DNA of 64,000 nucleotides from the NCBI GenBank assembly GCA_947503305.1, contig CANNDF010000006.1, forward strand, positions 275,025 to 339,024, in the 5' to 3' direction. The position numbers were made by a program, and so were the translations under genes. Origin of the DNA: an uncultured Dokdonia sp. (lineage in GTDB: Bacteria > Bacteroidota > Bacteroidia > Flavobacteriales > Flavobacteriaceae). Numbering within the stretch: the first letter of the stretch is position 1; every line of letters begins with the position of its first letter. Below, one piece after another: positions 41,809-50,104 of this stretch. The notes beneath the pieces are model-generated. The model was given only the letters and a program-made list of their open reading frames with translations, was not told the origin of the DNA and did not search any database.

Positions 41809-42714
41809 ATGACAGGAAATCAGCCTATTAAAATAAGTAATACAATCCGCTTGGATATTAAAAGAGAAGATCTTATTCATCCATTTATCTCGGGGAATAA
41901 ATATAGAAAGCTTACGTATAATATCGCTTTCGCGAAAGCAAATAACTACACCTCTCTACTTACTTTTGGAGGGGCGTATTCTAACCATATCGCCGCTACT
42001 GCAGCAGCAGGGAAAGAGTATGGGTTTGATACGATAGGGATAATACGAGGTGATGAGTTGGCTCATGATCTAGAAAAAACACTAGAGACTAATCCAACCT
42101 TGTCTTATGCAAGATCGTGTGGGATGAATTTACAGTTTGTCTCAAGATCTGAGTATCGTGCTAAAGACAATGAAGATTATTTAAAAACGTTAAGAGAAAG
42201 ATTTAAAAATCCATATATCCTTCCTGAAGGAGGTACTAATACTCTTGCGATCAAGGGGTGTGAAGAAATACTGGGAGAAATAGATAAGGAGTATGATTAT
42301 ATATGTTGTGCTGTTGGGACTGGGGGGACTATTTCTGGGATTATAAATACTTCAGGAGCACCTCAAAAAGTATTGGGATTTCCTGCATTAAAAGAAGCGT
42401 TTTTACATGATGAAATTTCAAAATATACAAATGCTCAACATTGGGAATTGATTAGAGATTATCATTTTGGAGGGTATGCAAAAGTGTCTAAAACATTAAT
42501 TGATTTTATGAATAATTTTTATGAGTCACATAAAATTATAGTAGATCCTATATATACAGGTAAAATGATGTTTGGAATTTTTGACCTAATTTCAAAAGGG
42601 TATTTCCCGCAAAATTCCCGTATTTTAGCGATTCACACAGGCGGTCTTCAGGGAATTGAAGGAATGAATAAAAAGCTACTAAAAAGAGGATTGCCTACTA
42701 TTAAAAATTCATGA
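41809..42714 (+). CDS. PLP enzyme of the ACC deaminase / D-cysteine desulfhydrase family
   Basis: 301 residues, fold type II. The PLP Lys is in SGNKYRKL (about residue 32), followed by LLTFGGAYSNHIAATAAAGK, LPEGGTNTLAIKGCEEI and CCAVGTGGTISGII, the phosphate-binding loop. The Flavobacteriia version most resembles D-cysteine desulfhydrase; deciding between that and ACC deaminase from sequence alone is unsafe. A palindrome is read as AFAKA in NIAFAKANNYTS without changing the length compared with family members. The stop overlaps the next start (ATGA). TATCTTCG (41789-41796) may be its -7 box. Confidence 0.85.
   Translation: MTGNQPIKISNTIRLDIKREDLIHPFISGNKYRKLTYNIAFAKANNYTSLLTFGGAYSNHIAATAAAGKEYGFDTIGIIRGDELAHDLEKTLETNPTLSYARSCGMNLQFVSRSEYRAKDNEDYLKTLRERFKNPYILPEGGTNTLAIKGCEEILGEIDKEYDYICCAVGTGGTISGIINTSGAPQKVLGFPALKEAFLHDEISKYTNAQHWELIRDYHFGGYAKVSKTLIDFMNNFYESHKIIVDPIYTGKMMFGIFDLISKGYFPQNSRILAIHTGGLQGIEGMNKKLLKRGLPTIKNS
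41926..41939. repeat. Dispersed palindrome copy inside the D-cysteine desulfhydrase-like gene
   Basis: Perfect 14-base core; flanks not palindromic. Read as AFAKA. Confidence 0.85.
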
Positions 42715-43535
42715 GCATAAAACGTTTTATAATCGGTCTTTTTATAGGATGCTTCATAGTAAGTTGTGGAGGTTCTAAAAAGATAACTCAGAAAACAACA
42801 GATACAAGGATAACGACTAAAAAAACTCCTCCTGAAAAAACATTCCCAAAAGAGAATCCTGATTCAAAACCAGAAACCCGACCTTCAACCCATAAAGACA
42901 ATGTGTCTTTATATATAGATACGTATGCTACTATTGCAAAAGAAGAGATGATGCAATATGGCGTTCCTGCTAGTATTACTCTTGCCCAGGGTATTTTAGA
43001 ATCTGGAGCAGGGAAGGGAGTATTGGTTAAAAAAGCCAACAACCATTTTGGAATTAAATGTCATAACTGGAAAGGTGCTAAGGTCTATCATGATGATGAT
43101 GAAAAAGGAGAATGTTTCAGAAAATATAGTCTAGCCAAATTTTCTTTTAGAGATCATTCATTGTTTTTGTCCAATCGAGGAAGGTATTCAGATCTTTTTA
43201 AATTACCTAAGGATGATTATAAAGGATGGGCAAAAGGACTTAAGGCAGCGGGTTATGCTACAGATAAAAAGTATCCAGCAAAGTTAATTGCTCTTATAGA
43301 ACGGTATAAGTTGTATGTATACGATGGTGAAGTACTAGGGAAGGATCAAAAAGACTATAAAAAAGTAGTGGATAAAAAAGATCAGCATACAGTAAAAAAA
43401 GGCGAAAACTTATATCGTATTGCAAGGAAATATAATATAACTGTAAGTGATCTTAAAAAGTTTAATGGATTAGAAGGGGATCAAATTTTTGAAGGTCAAG
43501 TATTGTATATAAAACCATTTGATAGAGGATATTAA
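42711..43535 (+). CDS. Lipoprotein glucosaminidase with LysM domain
   Basis: 274 residues. Lipoprotein signal with lipobox IVSC (Cys at about 19), then a Lys/Pro/Thr-rich linker (to about 62). The glucosaminidase domain (about 65-205) shows ITLAQGILESGAGKG, NHFGIKCHNWKG and FRDHSLFLSNRGRYSDLF; the catalytic Glu is in LESG. A LysM domain is at the end (HTVKKGENLYRIARKYNITV, about 223-270). It would cut the glycan strands of peptidoglycan on the periplasmic face of the outer membrane. Overlaps the upstream gene by four bases and ends three bases before hemL. Confidence 0.92.
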   Translation: MSIKRFIIGLFIGCFIVSCGGSKKITQKTTDTRITTKKTPPEKTFPKENPDSKPETRPSTHKDNVSLYIDTYATIAKEEMMQYGVPASITLAQGILESGAGKGVLVKKANNHFGIKCHNWKGAKVYHDDDEKGECFRKYSLAKFSFRDHSLFLSNRGRYSDLFKLPKDDYKGWAKGLKAAGYATDKKYPAKLIALIERYKLYVYDGEVLGKDQKDYKKVVDKKDQHTVKKGENLYRIARKYNITVSDLKKFNGLEGDQIFEGQVLYIKPFDRGY

Positions 43536-43538
43536 TCT

Positions 43539-44825
43539 ATGATATATAAGAGAAGTAGTGCTTTATTTGTGGAGGCACAGAAAGTAATTCCTGGAGGTGT
43601 AAATAGTCCCGTAAGAGCTTTTAAGGCTGTAGGAGGAGATCCTATATTCGTGCGAAAAGCTAAAGGCGCTTATCTTTATGATGAAGATGGACAACAGCTT
43701 ATTGATTATATTAATTCATGGGGTCCCATGATCTTAGGACATGCACATCCATCAGTAGTCAGTGCTATTGTAGATAAAGCTCAGAAAGGAACTTCTTTTG
43801 GAATGCCTACAGAGATTGAGACAGATATTGCAAAGTTAGCCATATCTATGGTTCCGGGCATTGATAAAATACGCTTTGTAAATAGTGGTACAGAAGCATG
43901 TATGAGTGCGGTACGTCTGGCTCGTGGATATACCAAACGCGATAAAATTATAAAGTTTGCAGGTTGTTATCATGGCCATTCGGACTCGTTTTTAATACAA
44001 GCAGGAAGTGGAGCAGTTACTTTTGGAGCTCCTAATAGTCCTGGAGTTACGGAGGGTACTGCAAAAGATACTTTACTTGCTACATATAATGATCTTGAGA
44101 ATGTAAAAGATATTTTTGAGGCAAACCCTAATGAGATTGCGGCAGTTATTATAGAGCCAGTAGCAGGGAATATGGGTTGTATTCCTCCTATAGCAGGGTT
44201 TTTAGAGGGATTACGAAAACTATGTGATGATTCTGATACCTTACTTATTTTTGATGAAGTGATGACGGGATTCCGACTAGCAAAGGGAGGTGCTCAAGAG
44301 CTCAAAGGGGTGCAGGCAGATATTGTCACCTTTGGTAAAGTCATAGGCGGGGGGTTACCAGTAGGAGCATTTGCAGCCAGAGATGCCATTATGAATCATT
44401 TAGCTCCAATAGGACCAGTATATCAAGCGGGTACATTAAGTGGGAACCCATTGGCAATGGCAGCAGGATTAACTATGCTTACAGAAATTAATAATGACGC
44501 TCAATTATTTAAACGACTAGAAGAAAAAACGGCATATCTTCATGAAGGTATCCAGAATGCACTAGACAAGCATAGTATTGTGCATACTATTAATCGTTTG
44601 GGATCTATGATCTCTGTTCATTTTGCAAAAGAGGCTGTTGTTGATTTTAAGACTGCCGCAAAAGGAGATAATGATACATTTAAAAAATTCTTCCATGGCT
44701 TATTAGAGGAAGGTATTTATATAGCTCCGAGTGCATATGAAACATGGTTTATTACTGATGCCTTAACATATGATGATTTGGATAAGACGATTATAGCTGT
44801 AGATAAAGTTGCAAAACAATTATAA
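43539..44825 (+). CDS. hemL: Glutamate-1-semialdehyde 2,1-aminomutase
   Basis: 428 residues. Converts glutamate-1-semialdehyde to 5-aminolevulinate, the entry to haem synthesis. Signatures are [63 protein letters not shown] and the PLP Lys region [17 protein letters not shown], then [16 protein letters not shown]. Complete, ordinary length. Last gene of a three-gene run with the desulfhydrase-like and glucosaminidase genes, which are not functionally related. Confidence 0.98.
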   Translation: MIYKRSSALFVEAQKVIPGGVNSPVRAFKAVGGDPIFVRKAKGAYLYDEDGQQLIDYINSWGPMILGHAHPSVVSAIVDKAQKGTSFGMPTEIETDIAKLAISMVPGIDKIRFVNSGTEACMSAVRLARGYTKRDKIIKFAGCYHGHSDSFLIQAGSGAVTFGAPNSPGVTEGTAKDTLLATYNDLENVKDIFEANPNEIAAVIIEPVAGNMGCIPPIAGFLEGLRKLCDDSDTLLIFDEVMTGFRLAKGGAQELKGVQADIVTFGKVIGGGLPVGAFAARDAIMNHLAPIGPVYQAGTLSGNPLAMAAGLTMLTEINNDAQLFKRLEEKTAYLHEGIQNALDKHSIVHTINRLGSMISVHFAKEAVVDFKTAAKGDNDTFKKFFHGLLEEGIYIAPSAYETWFITDALTYDDLDKTIIAVDKVAKQL

Positions 44826-44850
44826 AAAAATGCGGCTCCCCCGAACCGCA
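44824..44850 (-). terminator. Terminator downstream of the Spy-like gene (minus strand)
   Basis: TGCGG...CCGCA (44831-44850) followed, on the minus strand, by a run of T (44824-44830). It would end the minus-strand transcript from 45292; on the plus strand no T-run follows. Confidence 0.7.
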
Positions 44851-44875
44851 CTCTTCAAACTAAAAACTACTTCTT

Positions 44876-45292
44876 TTACCTTCTTCTGCTATTTCTATGG
44901 TCAGAACGCCCTCTTCTTTTATTTTTTTTATGATTCATTTTACGCCATAACTTAAATTGTTCTTCGGTAAGAATGTTTTTCATCTTATTTTGCATTGCAA
45001 TTTTTGAGTCTAATCGTTCGTTCTCTCGAGCAAATCTCTCTTCTTTTGTTAGCTTAGACTTGTCTTGAGATTTTCGTTCATCATGACGTGCTTTTCTTTT
45101 TTGAGCTTGATCAAGTAGAATTTGATATACCTTTTCACTTTGTGATGTTTCCAAAACAAGTGCAAGTGTCATTTTTTTTGTGTGTAATGTAGCTTGCTGT
45201 TCGGCACTTAAATCCTCTCCTTTGTGGTGATCTCTCTGGGCTGTTGCTGTTAGGGCTATAAATAGCATTAACATAGTTGCGATATTTTTCAT
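44876..45292 (-). CDS. Small secreted Spy/CpxP-like basic protein
   Basis: 138 residues. Signal peptide (LMLFIALTATA-Q, cut at about 18). The rest is helical and highly charged (LSAEQQATLHTKKMTLALVL, ILLDQAQKRKARHDERKSQD, NKMKNILTEEQFKLWRKMNHKK, tail RRGRSDHRNSRRR). LTEEQ repeats and the layout suggest the Spy/CpxP family of periplasmic stress proteins. Often found in Bacteroidota beside ECF sigma factor genes, none of which is here. Family call moderate. Confidence 0.65.
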   Translation of the reverse strand: MKNIATMLMLFIALTATAQRDHHKGEDLSAEQQATLHTKKMTLALVLETSQSEKVYQILLDQAQKRKARHDERKSQDKSKLTKEERFARENERLDSKIAMQNKMKNILTEEQFKLWRKMNHKKNKRRGRSDHRNSRRR

Positions 45293-45348
45293 CTTTTTAT
45301 ATTTGTTTTACTCTATGACCTTTTAATTTATAAATGGTTTAATACATG

Positions 45349-46836
45349 TCAAGAAATAAGTAAATTTAATGTTGTTTGATACAATGAATTCTTAGAGTTT
45401 TTTGAAAGTAACCACGCAAAATAACTCATCATAAAAATATCTTCTTTAGCACTGTTTTCTGTTGTGAAAAGAGTTTTTATGCTTTCGCGAAAGCGTACTT
45501 CTTCCACTTTCTCAGGATGTCTATAAACAATATCTAACATTTTCAAAAAATGTTGTAAACGTACTTCTTTTGAGATGGTAGATTTATAGTTTCTTTTAAA
45601 ACGTCTTAGGAGTGAATCGACTAAATCGATATGTTCAAGTTCTATATGAATGATTATTTGTACTAAATCACGTTTAATAATCCAATTTTCTCCCATTTTA
45701 TAGATGTACCAAACATCGCTATGGCGTAACATATTAAGTTGGGTAAGCGCTTGATCAAATCGCTCCTGTTGCATATAATAGATTACAAGTGCGAGAATTA
45801 GATCAGAATGCTTGGTCGGAGTATTGTTTTTAAAGTTTTTAAAATGGGCCTCTAATATTGCAATAGCTTGGTGTGCTTGTCCAGTATAATTTAAGTTTAA
45901 GGATTTTAATAATAGGTAACTTTCGTGAAAACGATTTGCATATTTCTTTCTATCCGTATGCATTTCTAATTGCATTTGAGATAAATAGTTCTGAGAAGTA
46001 ATAAAATCCCTATTTCGGAAATAGGCATTTGCCATAAAGTATAAAAAATAGATATGATAAAATCGATGTTTCTGAGGGGAGGTTTTTTTACGCTGTATGT
46101 GATCATACATTTTTTTAAAAAATGGCAATGCTTCTGAAAAGTTATGGGCAAGATGCGCTACGGTATTTGCTATTTCTAATAATTGAAAAAGAGATTTAAA
46201 AGTGAGAGAATCGTCAATTTTAATATTAAATTTTTGGAAAGCGATTTCCAGAAGCTCATTTATATTATATGTAGGGATATCTCTATTTTTTGCTAACTGG
46301 TTTTTAATATATGCATAAGCAAGGTTTAAGTTTTCTTGAGATTGATATCGATTTTGATTTGTTTGAAAACGATTAAATAATGCTTCTAAATCTATATTCT
46401 CGTGTAAGTGAGCATATTGTATTTGCGTATGATAAATTTCGCTTAACATACTGTATAAATCATTATCTAATCCTTTAATCTCTGCTTTGCGAAGTGTTTT
46501 TTGGGCAGGAATTACTAATCTGTGTTCGTAAAAGATTCGCGAAGCCAAAATAAGTTTTAAAACTTCTAGTTCTTCAGTGCTTTCTGTTTCAAAACCTCGA
46601 GTAGCTGTAAAATCTATAAGATTATCATAGAGGTGTTTGCACAAGGCATAGTATGCATTTTTAGAAGGCTTTCCATAGATTAATACATCTATGTCTTTTG
46701 TAGGAGGTCCTTGCCTAAGATGCTTAAGAAGCGTTAGGTTTTTAATGTCCTTACGTTTGTTCTTGTTACGTAGATATGCTTTAAATATATCGTATTCTTC
46801 AATTGAAAGCGATTGTATAATTTCAAAAAGCATCAT
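45349..46836 (-). CDS. Large helical protein of unknown function (TPR-like)
   Basis: 495 residues, no signal peptide, nearly all helical with repeating pairs of amphipathic helices (KHRFYHIYFLYFMANAYFRN, ALTQLNMLRHSDVWYIYKMG). This suggests a TPR-like solenoid. The beginning (LFEIIQSLSIEEYDIFKAYL) resembles the start of a Bacteroidota family of uncharacterised cytoplasmic proteins. I do not recognise a catalytic motif. A palindrome copy is read as FRES in VRFRESIKTLF near the C-terminus. Divergent from the zinc-ribbon membrane protein gene. Confidence 0.65.
   Translation of the reverse strand: MMLFEIIQSLSIEEYDIFKAYLRNKNKRKDIKNLTLLKHLRQGPPTKDIDVLIYGKPSKNAYYALCKHLYDNLIDFTATRGFETESTEELEVLKLILASRIFYEHRLVIPAQKTLRKAEIKGLDNDLYSMLSEIYHTQIQYAHLHENIDLEALFNRFQTNQNRYQSQENLNLAYAYIKNQLAKNRDIPTYNINELLEIAFQKFNIKIDDSLTFKSLFQLLEIANTVAHLAHNFSEALPFFKKMYDHIQRKKTSPQKHRFYHIYFLYFMANAYFRNRDFITSQNYLSQMQLEMHTDRKKYANRFHESYLLLKSLNLNYTGQAHQAIAILEAHFKNFKNNTPTKHSDLILALVIYYMQQERFDQALTQLNMLRHSDVWYIYKMGENWIIKRDLVQIIIHIELEHIDLVDSLLRRFKRNYKSTISKEVRLQHFLKMLDIVYRHPEKVEEVRFRESIKTLFTTENSAKEDIFMMSYFAWLLSKNSKNSLYQTTLNLLIS
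45481..45494. repeat. Dispersed palindrome copy inside the helical protein gene
   Basis: Perfect core followed by GTACT. Read on the minus strand as FRES. Confidence 0.85.
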
Positions 46837-46987
46837 ATTATATCGTAAGAAAAAATGTGTTTAAGTATTATTAAATATACTATTTTACTTAAAAAATATA
46901 ATATATATCGTAAGAAATGTATTAAAATTAGATTTATATACACAGCTACCTATCGCATATTTGCCTTGTCATCAAACAGCAAATACA

Positions 46988-48085
46988 ATGGATTTTAATA
47001 ATAAGAAGCTCACACGTACAAAGACCTTTATTCATTATTTAATAAGTTTTTTACTTGCTATTTTTTTAATAGGCCTGGCAAATAGGATTATATGGGATAT
47101 AGATGGAGAAAAGAGTCGGCCATATATTACCGATTTTGAATCTAAAACTAGTGTAAAGAAATATCGAATTTTCAAAGAAAGTATTAGAGATTCTATACAA
47201 GCACAAGAGGAGATTAAAGAAGAACTACAACTCTCTATTAATCTAGCTCAAAATACACTGGATCAAGAACAAGCATCATTTAAAACATGGATATCTACGC
47301 GTGAGGCTACCCAATCAAGAGCAGTTAACGATGAAATAAAGAAACGTAATTATAAACTAGATGCATTACGTCTATCTCTTAAAAAGCTAAAATCAGATAG
47401 ATTGGTATTACAAGCAAGTATAGAGGCGCTACAAACAGAAAAATATAATACAATAGGGCTTATAAAAATAGAAATGGCAAATGCCAGAGAGTTATATATC
47501 AAAGCAGAAAGAGCGTATGATCTTAAACTTTTTATAAGCCGATTATTGTTTGTTGTTCCCGTTTTATTAATTGGAATATGGATGTTATTAAAAAGAAGAA
47601 AGCATAACTATTGGCCTATATTCAGAGGGTTTGTTTTCTTCTCTTTCTATGCTTTTTTTATTGGATTGGTACCCTATTTGCCTAGTTATGGAGGGTATGT
47701 GCGATATGCGACAGGGGTTGTTCTTTCAGTTTTACTTGGAGTATATGCTATAAAGTACCTTAAGATGTTTGTAGCGCGAAAAAAAGAGGAATTACAATTA
47801 TCTACTATAGAAAGATCAAAAAGGATCAAAGAAGAAGTTGCAGAAAAAGCATTAGAAAATCATATGTGCCCTAGTTGCGGAAAAGATTATTTAATTAATG
47901 AAATTCACCAAAGTGGTAAGAGTAAAATACAATCAGGAAAATTAATGGTAACAACCTATTGCCGTCATTGTGGATTACAACTTTTTAAAGACTGTAAAAC
48001 ATGCACAACTACAAACTATGCACATTTGCCGCATTGTTATTCTTGCGGAGATCATATTATAGAAGATCAGGCATTTGATAAATAA
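46988..48085 (+). CDS. Membrane protein with coiled coil and C-terminal double zinc ribbon
   Basis: 365 residues from the ATG at 46988; an in-frame TTG nine codons upstream gives a non-conserved leader. TM helix 1 at about 16-36, then a long coiled coil (about 65-170), then three helices (about 182-203, 211-230, 237-258). The C-terminal region carries CPSCG, YCRHCG, CKTC and CYSCG in order, two treble-clef or zinc-ribbon pairs. The topology would put the coiled coil on one side and the zinc ribbons in the cytoplasm. I do not recognise the family. The next gene (YiaA-like) is 29 bases away and probably cotranscribed. Confidence 0.7.
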   Translation: MDFNNKKLTRTKTFIHYLISFLLAIFLIGLANRIIWDIDGEKSRPYITDFESKTSVKKYRIFKESIRDSIQAQEEIKEELQLSINLAQNTLDQEQASFKTWISTREATQSRAVNDEIKKRNYKLDALRLSLKKLKSDRLVLQASIEALQTEKYNTIGLIKIEMANARELYIKAERAYDLKLFISRLLFVVPVLLIGIWMLLKRRKHNYWPIFRGFVFFSFYAFFIGLVPYLPSYGGYVRYATGVVLSVLLGVYAIKYLKMFVARKKEELQLSTIERSKRIKEEVAEKALENHMCPSCGKDYLINEIHQSGKSKIQSGKLMVTTYCRHCGLQLFKDCKTCTTTNYAHLPHCYSCGDHIIEDQAFDK

Positions 48086-48114
48086 AGCATATTAAAACTA
48101 AAAACAACAATACA

Positions 48115-48576
48115 ATGGAAAATCAATTTGAAAATCAAACAGAAAAAAAGAGTAAAGTAAAAGAAAAAGAAGCTTTTGTAAATAAACCCACACCTGCTTT
48201 TATATCTGCTTCATGGAGTGCCTTGTTTATTGGTATGGTTTCTTTTTGCGTGGGTTTATGGAATGCAGATATGTTTCTTAATGAAAAAGGGTATTATTTT
48301 ACAGTTCTGCTCTTTGGGTTATTTTCTGTAGTATCTGTACAGAAGAGCGTCCGTGATAAATTAGAAGGGATTCCCGTTACAGAAATTTATTATGGGATTA
48401 GTTGGTTTGTAACAATAATTTCCATGCTACTTTTGATCATAGGACTTTGGAATGCAGATCTTGAGTTGAGTGAAAAAGGATTTTATGCAATCTCTTTTTT
48501 CCTAAGTCTATTTGCAGCTGTTGCCGTTCAAAAAAACACAAGAGATATTAAATTTATTGAGCAAATCAATAAATAG
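48115..48576 (+). CDS. YiaA/YiaB-family inner membrane protein
   Basis: 153 residues. The N-terminal 27 are charged and likely cytoplasmic. Four TM helices in two repeats follow: [20 protein letters not shown] with [20 protein letters not shown], and [20 protein letters not shown] with [20 protein letters not shown]. The twice-occurring GLWNAD...L(N/S)EKG is the YiaAB two-helix signature. Function unknown. Second gene of a pair with the zinc-ribbon membrane protein. Confidence 0.88.
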   Translation: MENQFENQTEKKSKVKEKEAFVNKPTPAFISASWSALFIGMVSFCVGLWNADMFLNEKGYYFTVLLFGLFSVVSVQKSVRDKLEGIPVTEIYYGISWFVTIISMLLLIIGLWNADLELSEKGFYAISFFLSLFAAVAVQKNTRDIKFIEQINK

Positions 48577-48581
48577 GCAAG

Positions 48582-48619
48582 ACAACAATGAGTATCATGA
48601 TCATGATACTCATTGTTGT
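48582..48619. terminator. 38-base perfect palindrome just after the YiaA-like gene
   Basis: CAACAATGAGTATCATGA and its exact reverse complement meet without a spacer (48583-48600 and 48601-48618), extended by A/T on each side. No loop and only a weak T-rich tail (TTGTTGTTTG). It may act as a terminator for the upstream gene, or be a protein-binding site. Confidence 0.55.
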
Positions 48620-48627
48620 TGTTTGAT

Positions 48628-48646
48628 GAGTGTAAATTATACACTC
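48628..48646. other. Short inverted repeat (GAGTGTA / TACACTC)
   Basis: Seven-base-pair stem with a five-base loop, placed between the 38-base palindrome and the next hairpin. Confidence 0.5.
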
Positions 48647-48647
48647 A

Positions 48648-48680
48648 AACCCGATAGTACGTAAATTACTATCGGGTTTT
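48648..48680. terminator. Strong hairpin with 12-base-pair stem
   Basis: AACCCGATAGTA (48648-48659) and TACTATCGGGTT (48667-48678) pair perfectly around a seven-base loop and are followed by TTTCC. The most likely true terminator of the plus-strand unit ending with the YiaA-like gene. Confidence 0.7.
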
Positions 48681-48754
48681 CCTAATTTTAAACTGACTCA
48701 TTGTAACTTGAGGTTTACTCATCAAGAGTATGCAAACACTCACTAACTGTTTGT

Positions 48755-48962
48755 TTATGATATGTTTATTGGTAGTTTCATATCATAAGTTTGAAAAGTG
48801 ATATAGGCGTATCGCTTTTGTAATAGTTAGTTTGGTTGATTAAACATTACTTTCATATGTGTTTTATAAAATACACCACCTATGCCAAAAGGTAGGAAAA
48901 ACTGAGGGTAATGTTTTATAAAAAAGAGAGGGTTTTTTAAAATGTAGCCCTCTCTTTTAATT
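48755..48962 (+). ncRNA. Candidate structured RNA (hairpin array ending in a terminator)
   Basis: Successive inverted repeats: TTATGATATG/CATATCATAA (48755-48788), AAAAGTGATA/TATCGCTTTT with one G-U pair (48794-48819), and a long-range AAACATTAC/GTAATGTTT pair (48842-48850 with 48908-48916) enclosing smaller stems. A terminator hairpin with T-run closes the array (stem AAAAGAGAGGG, 48922-48958). No open frame covers it. No promoter was identified with confidence. Could equally be stacked terminators of the convergent genes. Confidence 0.3.
48922..48962. terminator. Bidirectional terminator before the DUF393 gene end
   Basis: AAAAGAGAGGG (48922-48932) pairs with CCCTCTCTTTT (48948-48958); T-runs on both sides in the respective strand. 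Eight bases from the stop of the minus-strand DUF393 gene, which it should terminate. Confidence 0.8.
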
Positions 48963-48970
48963 TAATGTTA

Positions 48971-49357
48971 TTACCCAAAATTAATTGTACAACTAGAAGA
49001 TGATCCAAACCATTTTAAACGATTCTTAGAAGCAGTTTTATAAATAAAATCCCTGAACATCCTTGGGATAAAAGCAAGTAAAGCTGCAACACGTTTCCAT
49101 TTAGGAATTTCGGCTATGATTTTAAGAAATCCATCTGAATGGGTATGAGCCCCATAATCATCAATAAGAATAACGGTATCTAGTCGATCAGTACGTCTAT
49201 TAAAATGGCGTAATAGCTGTTGTCCTTTGGGGGATTGAAAAGGGACGAATTCAAAAATTGCAGGGGGCGCAAATTTCATAAGCCAACCTACTACGCCATT
49301 ACATAGATTGCATTCTCCATCAAATATGATAATGTCTTTATGATTGTTAGTTTCCAT
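48971..49357 (-). CDS. DCC-family (DUF393) thiol-disulfide oxidoreductase-like protein
   Basis: 128 residues. The defining motif is at the N-terminus: IIFDGECNLCNGVVGWLMKF (D-G-x-C-x-x-C). PPAIFEFVPFQSPKGQQLL and DTVILIDDYGAHTHSDGFLKI follow the family pattern. Predicted thioredoxin-like; the physiological role is unknown. Single gene, with strong hairpins downstream. Confidence 0.9.
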   Translation of the reverse strand: METNNHKDIIIFDGECNLCNGVVGWLMKFAPPAIFEFVPFQSPKGQQLLRHFNRRTDRLDTVILIDDYGAHTHSDGFLKIIAEIPKWKRVAALLAFIPRMFRDFIYKTASKNRLKWFGSSSSCTINFG

Positions 49358-49547
49358 AACTGTTTTTGAATAAATAAGTTATGCGTCTTATGTCGTGGAT
49401 TTTATTTAAACATTACTAGAGGAGCTATGAAAATTTTAAAAATGAAATTTTAGATAAGTTTCTGAATTTATTTTTTTTGAACTGTGTAAGTGTTACAATA
49501 TTCCATACGACCTATCAAAGAAAAAATCACAATAAAAAAATAGGATT

Positions 49548-50018
49548 ATGAAAAATTTGATACTTATAGTTAGCTTTTTTATCGGAATGACTTTCAGTAT
49601 GCAGGCACAAGATATTAATGCTCTGCCATATAGTAATGATTTAAAACAATTACCTGATGGGTGGCATAAATTTACACTACAGGGAGCATCTTTTGATGTA
49701 GAAGTAATTAGTGGTCGTTTAGTACAAGGTAATGTTACTTGGTTTGACGGGACAAAATATTCAGGAAGTCTTGGAGGGTCTGTAATTTCTGGCAGAGGAA
49801 CGTATACTTGGCCAGATGGTACTCGCTATGAAGGATCTTTCAAAAATAGCGCAAGACATGGTAAAGGATCTATGATACAATTGGATGGGTCAAAATGGAG
49901 TGGTAAGTGGAAGAATAATCAAAAAAATGGAAAAGGAAAAATGTTTGATTCTGAAGGAGCTATCGTACAAAAAGGAGTATGGGTTTCTAATGAATTTATA
50001 GGTGCCAAAAAGAAATAA
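49548..50018 (+). CDS. Secreted MORN-repeat protein
   Basis: 156 residues. Signal peptide to MQA-Q (about 20). From about residue 57 there are about four MORN repeats (GNVTWFDGTKYSGSL, GRGTYTWPDGTRYEGSF, GKGSMIQLDGSKWSGKW, GKGKMFDSEGAIVQKG). MORN motifs form a long beta-hairpin stack; in secreted bacterial proteins the role is usually unknown. Ends at a strong terminator. Confidence 0.85.
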   Translation: MKNLILIVSFFIGMTFSMQAQDINALPYSNDLKQLPDGWHKFTLQGASFDVEVISGRLVQGNVTWFDGTKYSGSLGGSVISGRGTYTWPDGTRYEGSFKNSARHGKGSMIQLDGSKWSGKWKNNQKNGKGKMFDSEGAIVQKGVWVSNEFIGAKKK

Positions 50019-50063
50019 TTTCCCCTACTTGTATACGATCAGTTTTTGAGTGTGTACATAAAT

Positions 50064-50097
50064 AATAAGCCAGAAGATATTAACCTTCTGGCTTATT
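50064..50097. terminator. Bidirectional terminator between MORN and kelch genes
   Basis: AATAAGCCAGAAG (50064-50076) pairs with CTTCTGGCTTATT (50085-50097), 13 base pairs with an eight-base loop, followed by T-rich sequence on both strands. Serves the two convergent genes. Confidence 0.9.
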
Positions 50098-50104
50098 TAT
50101 TTTA

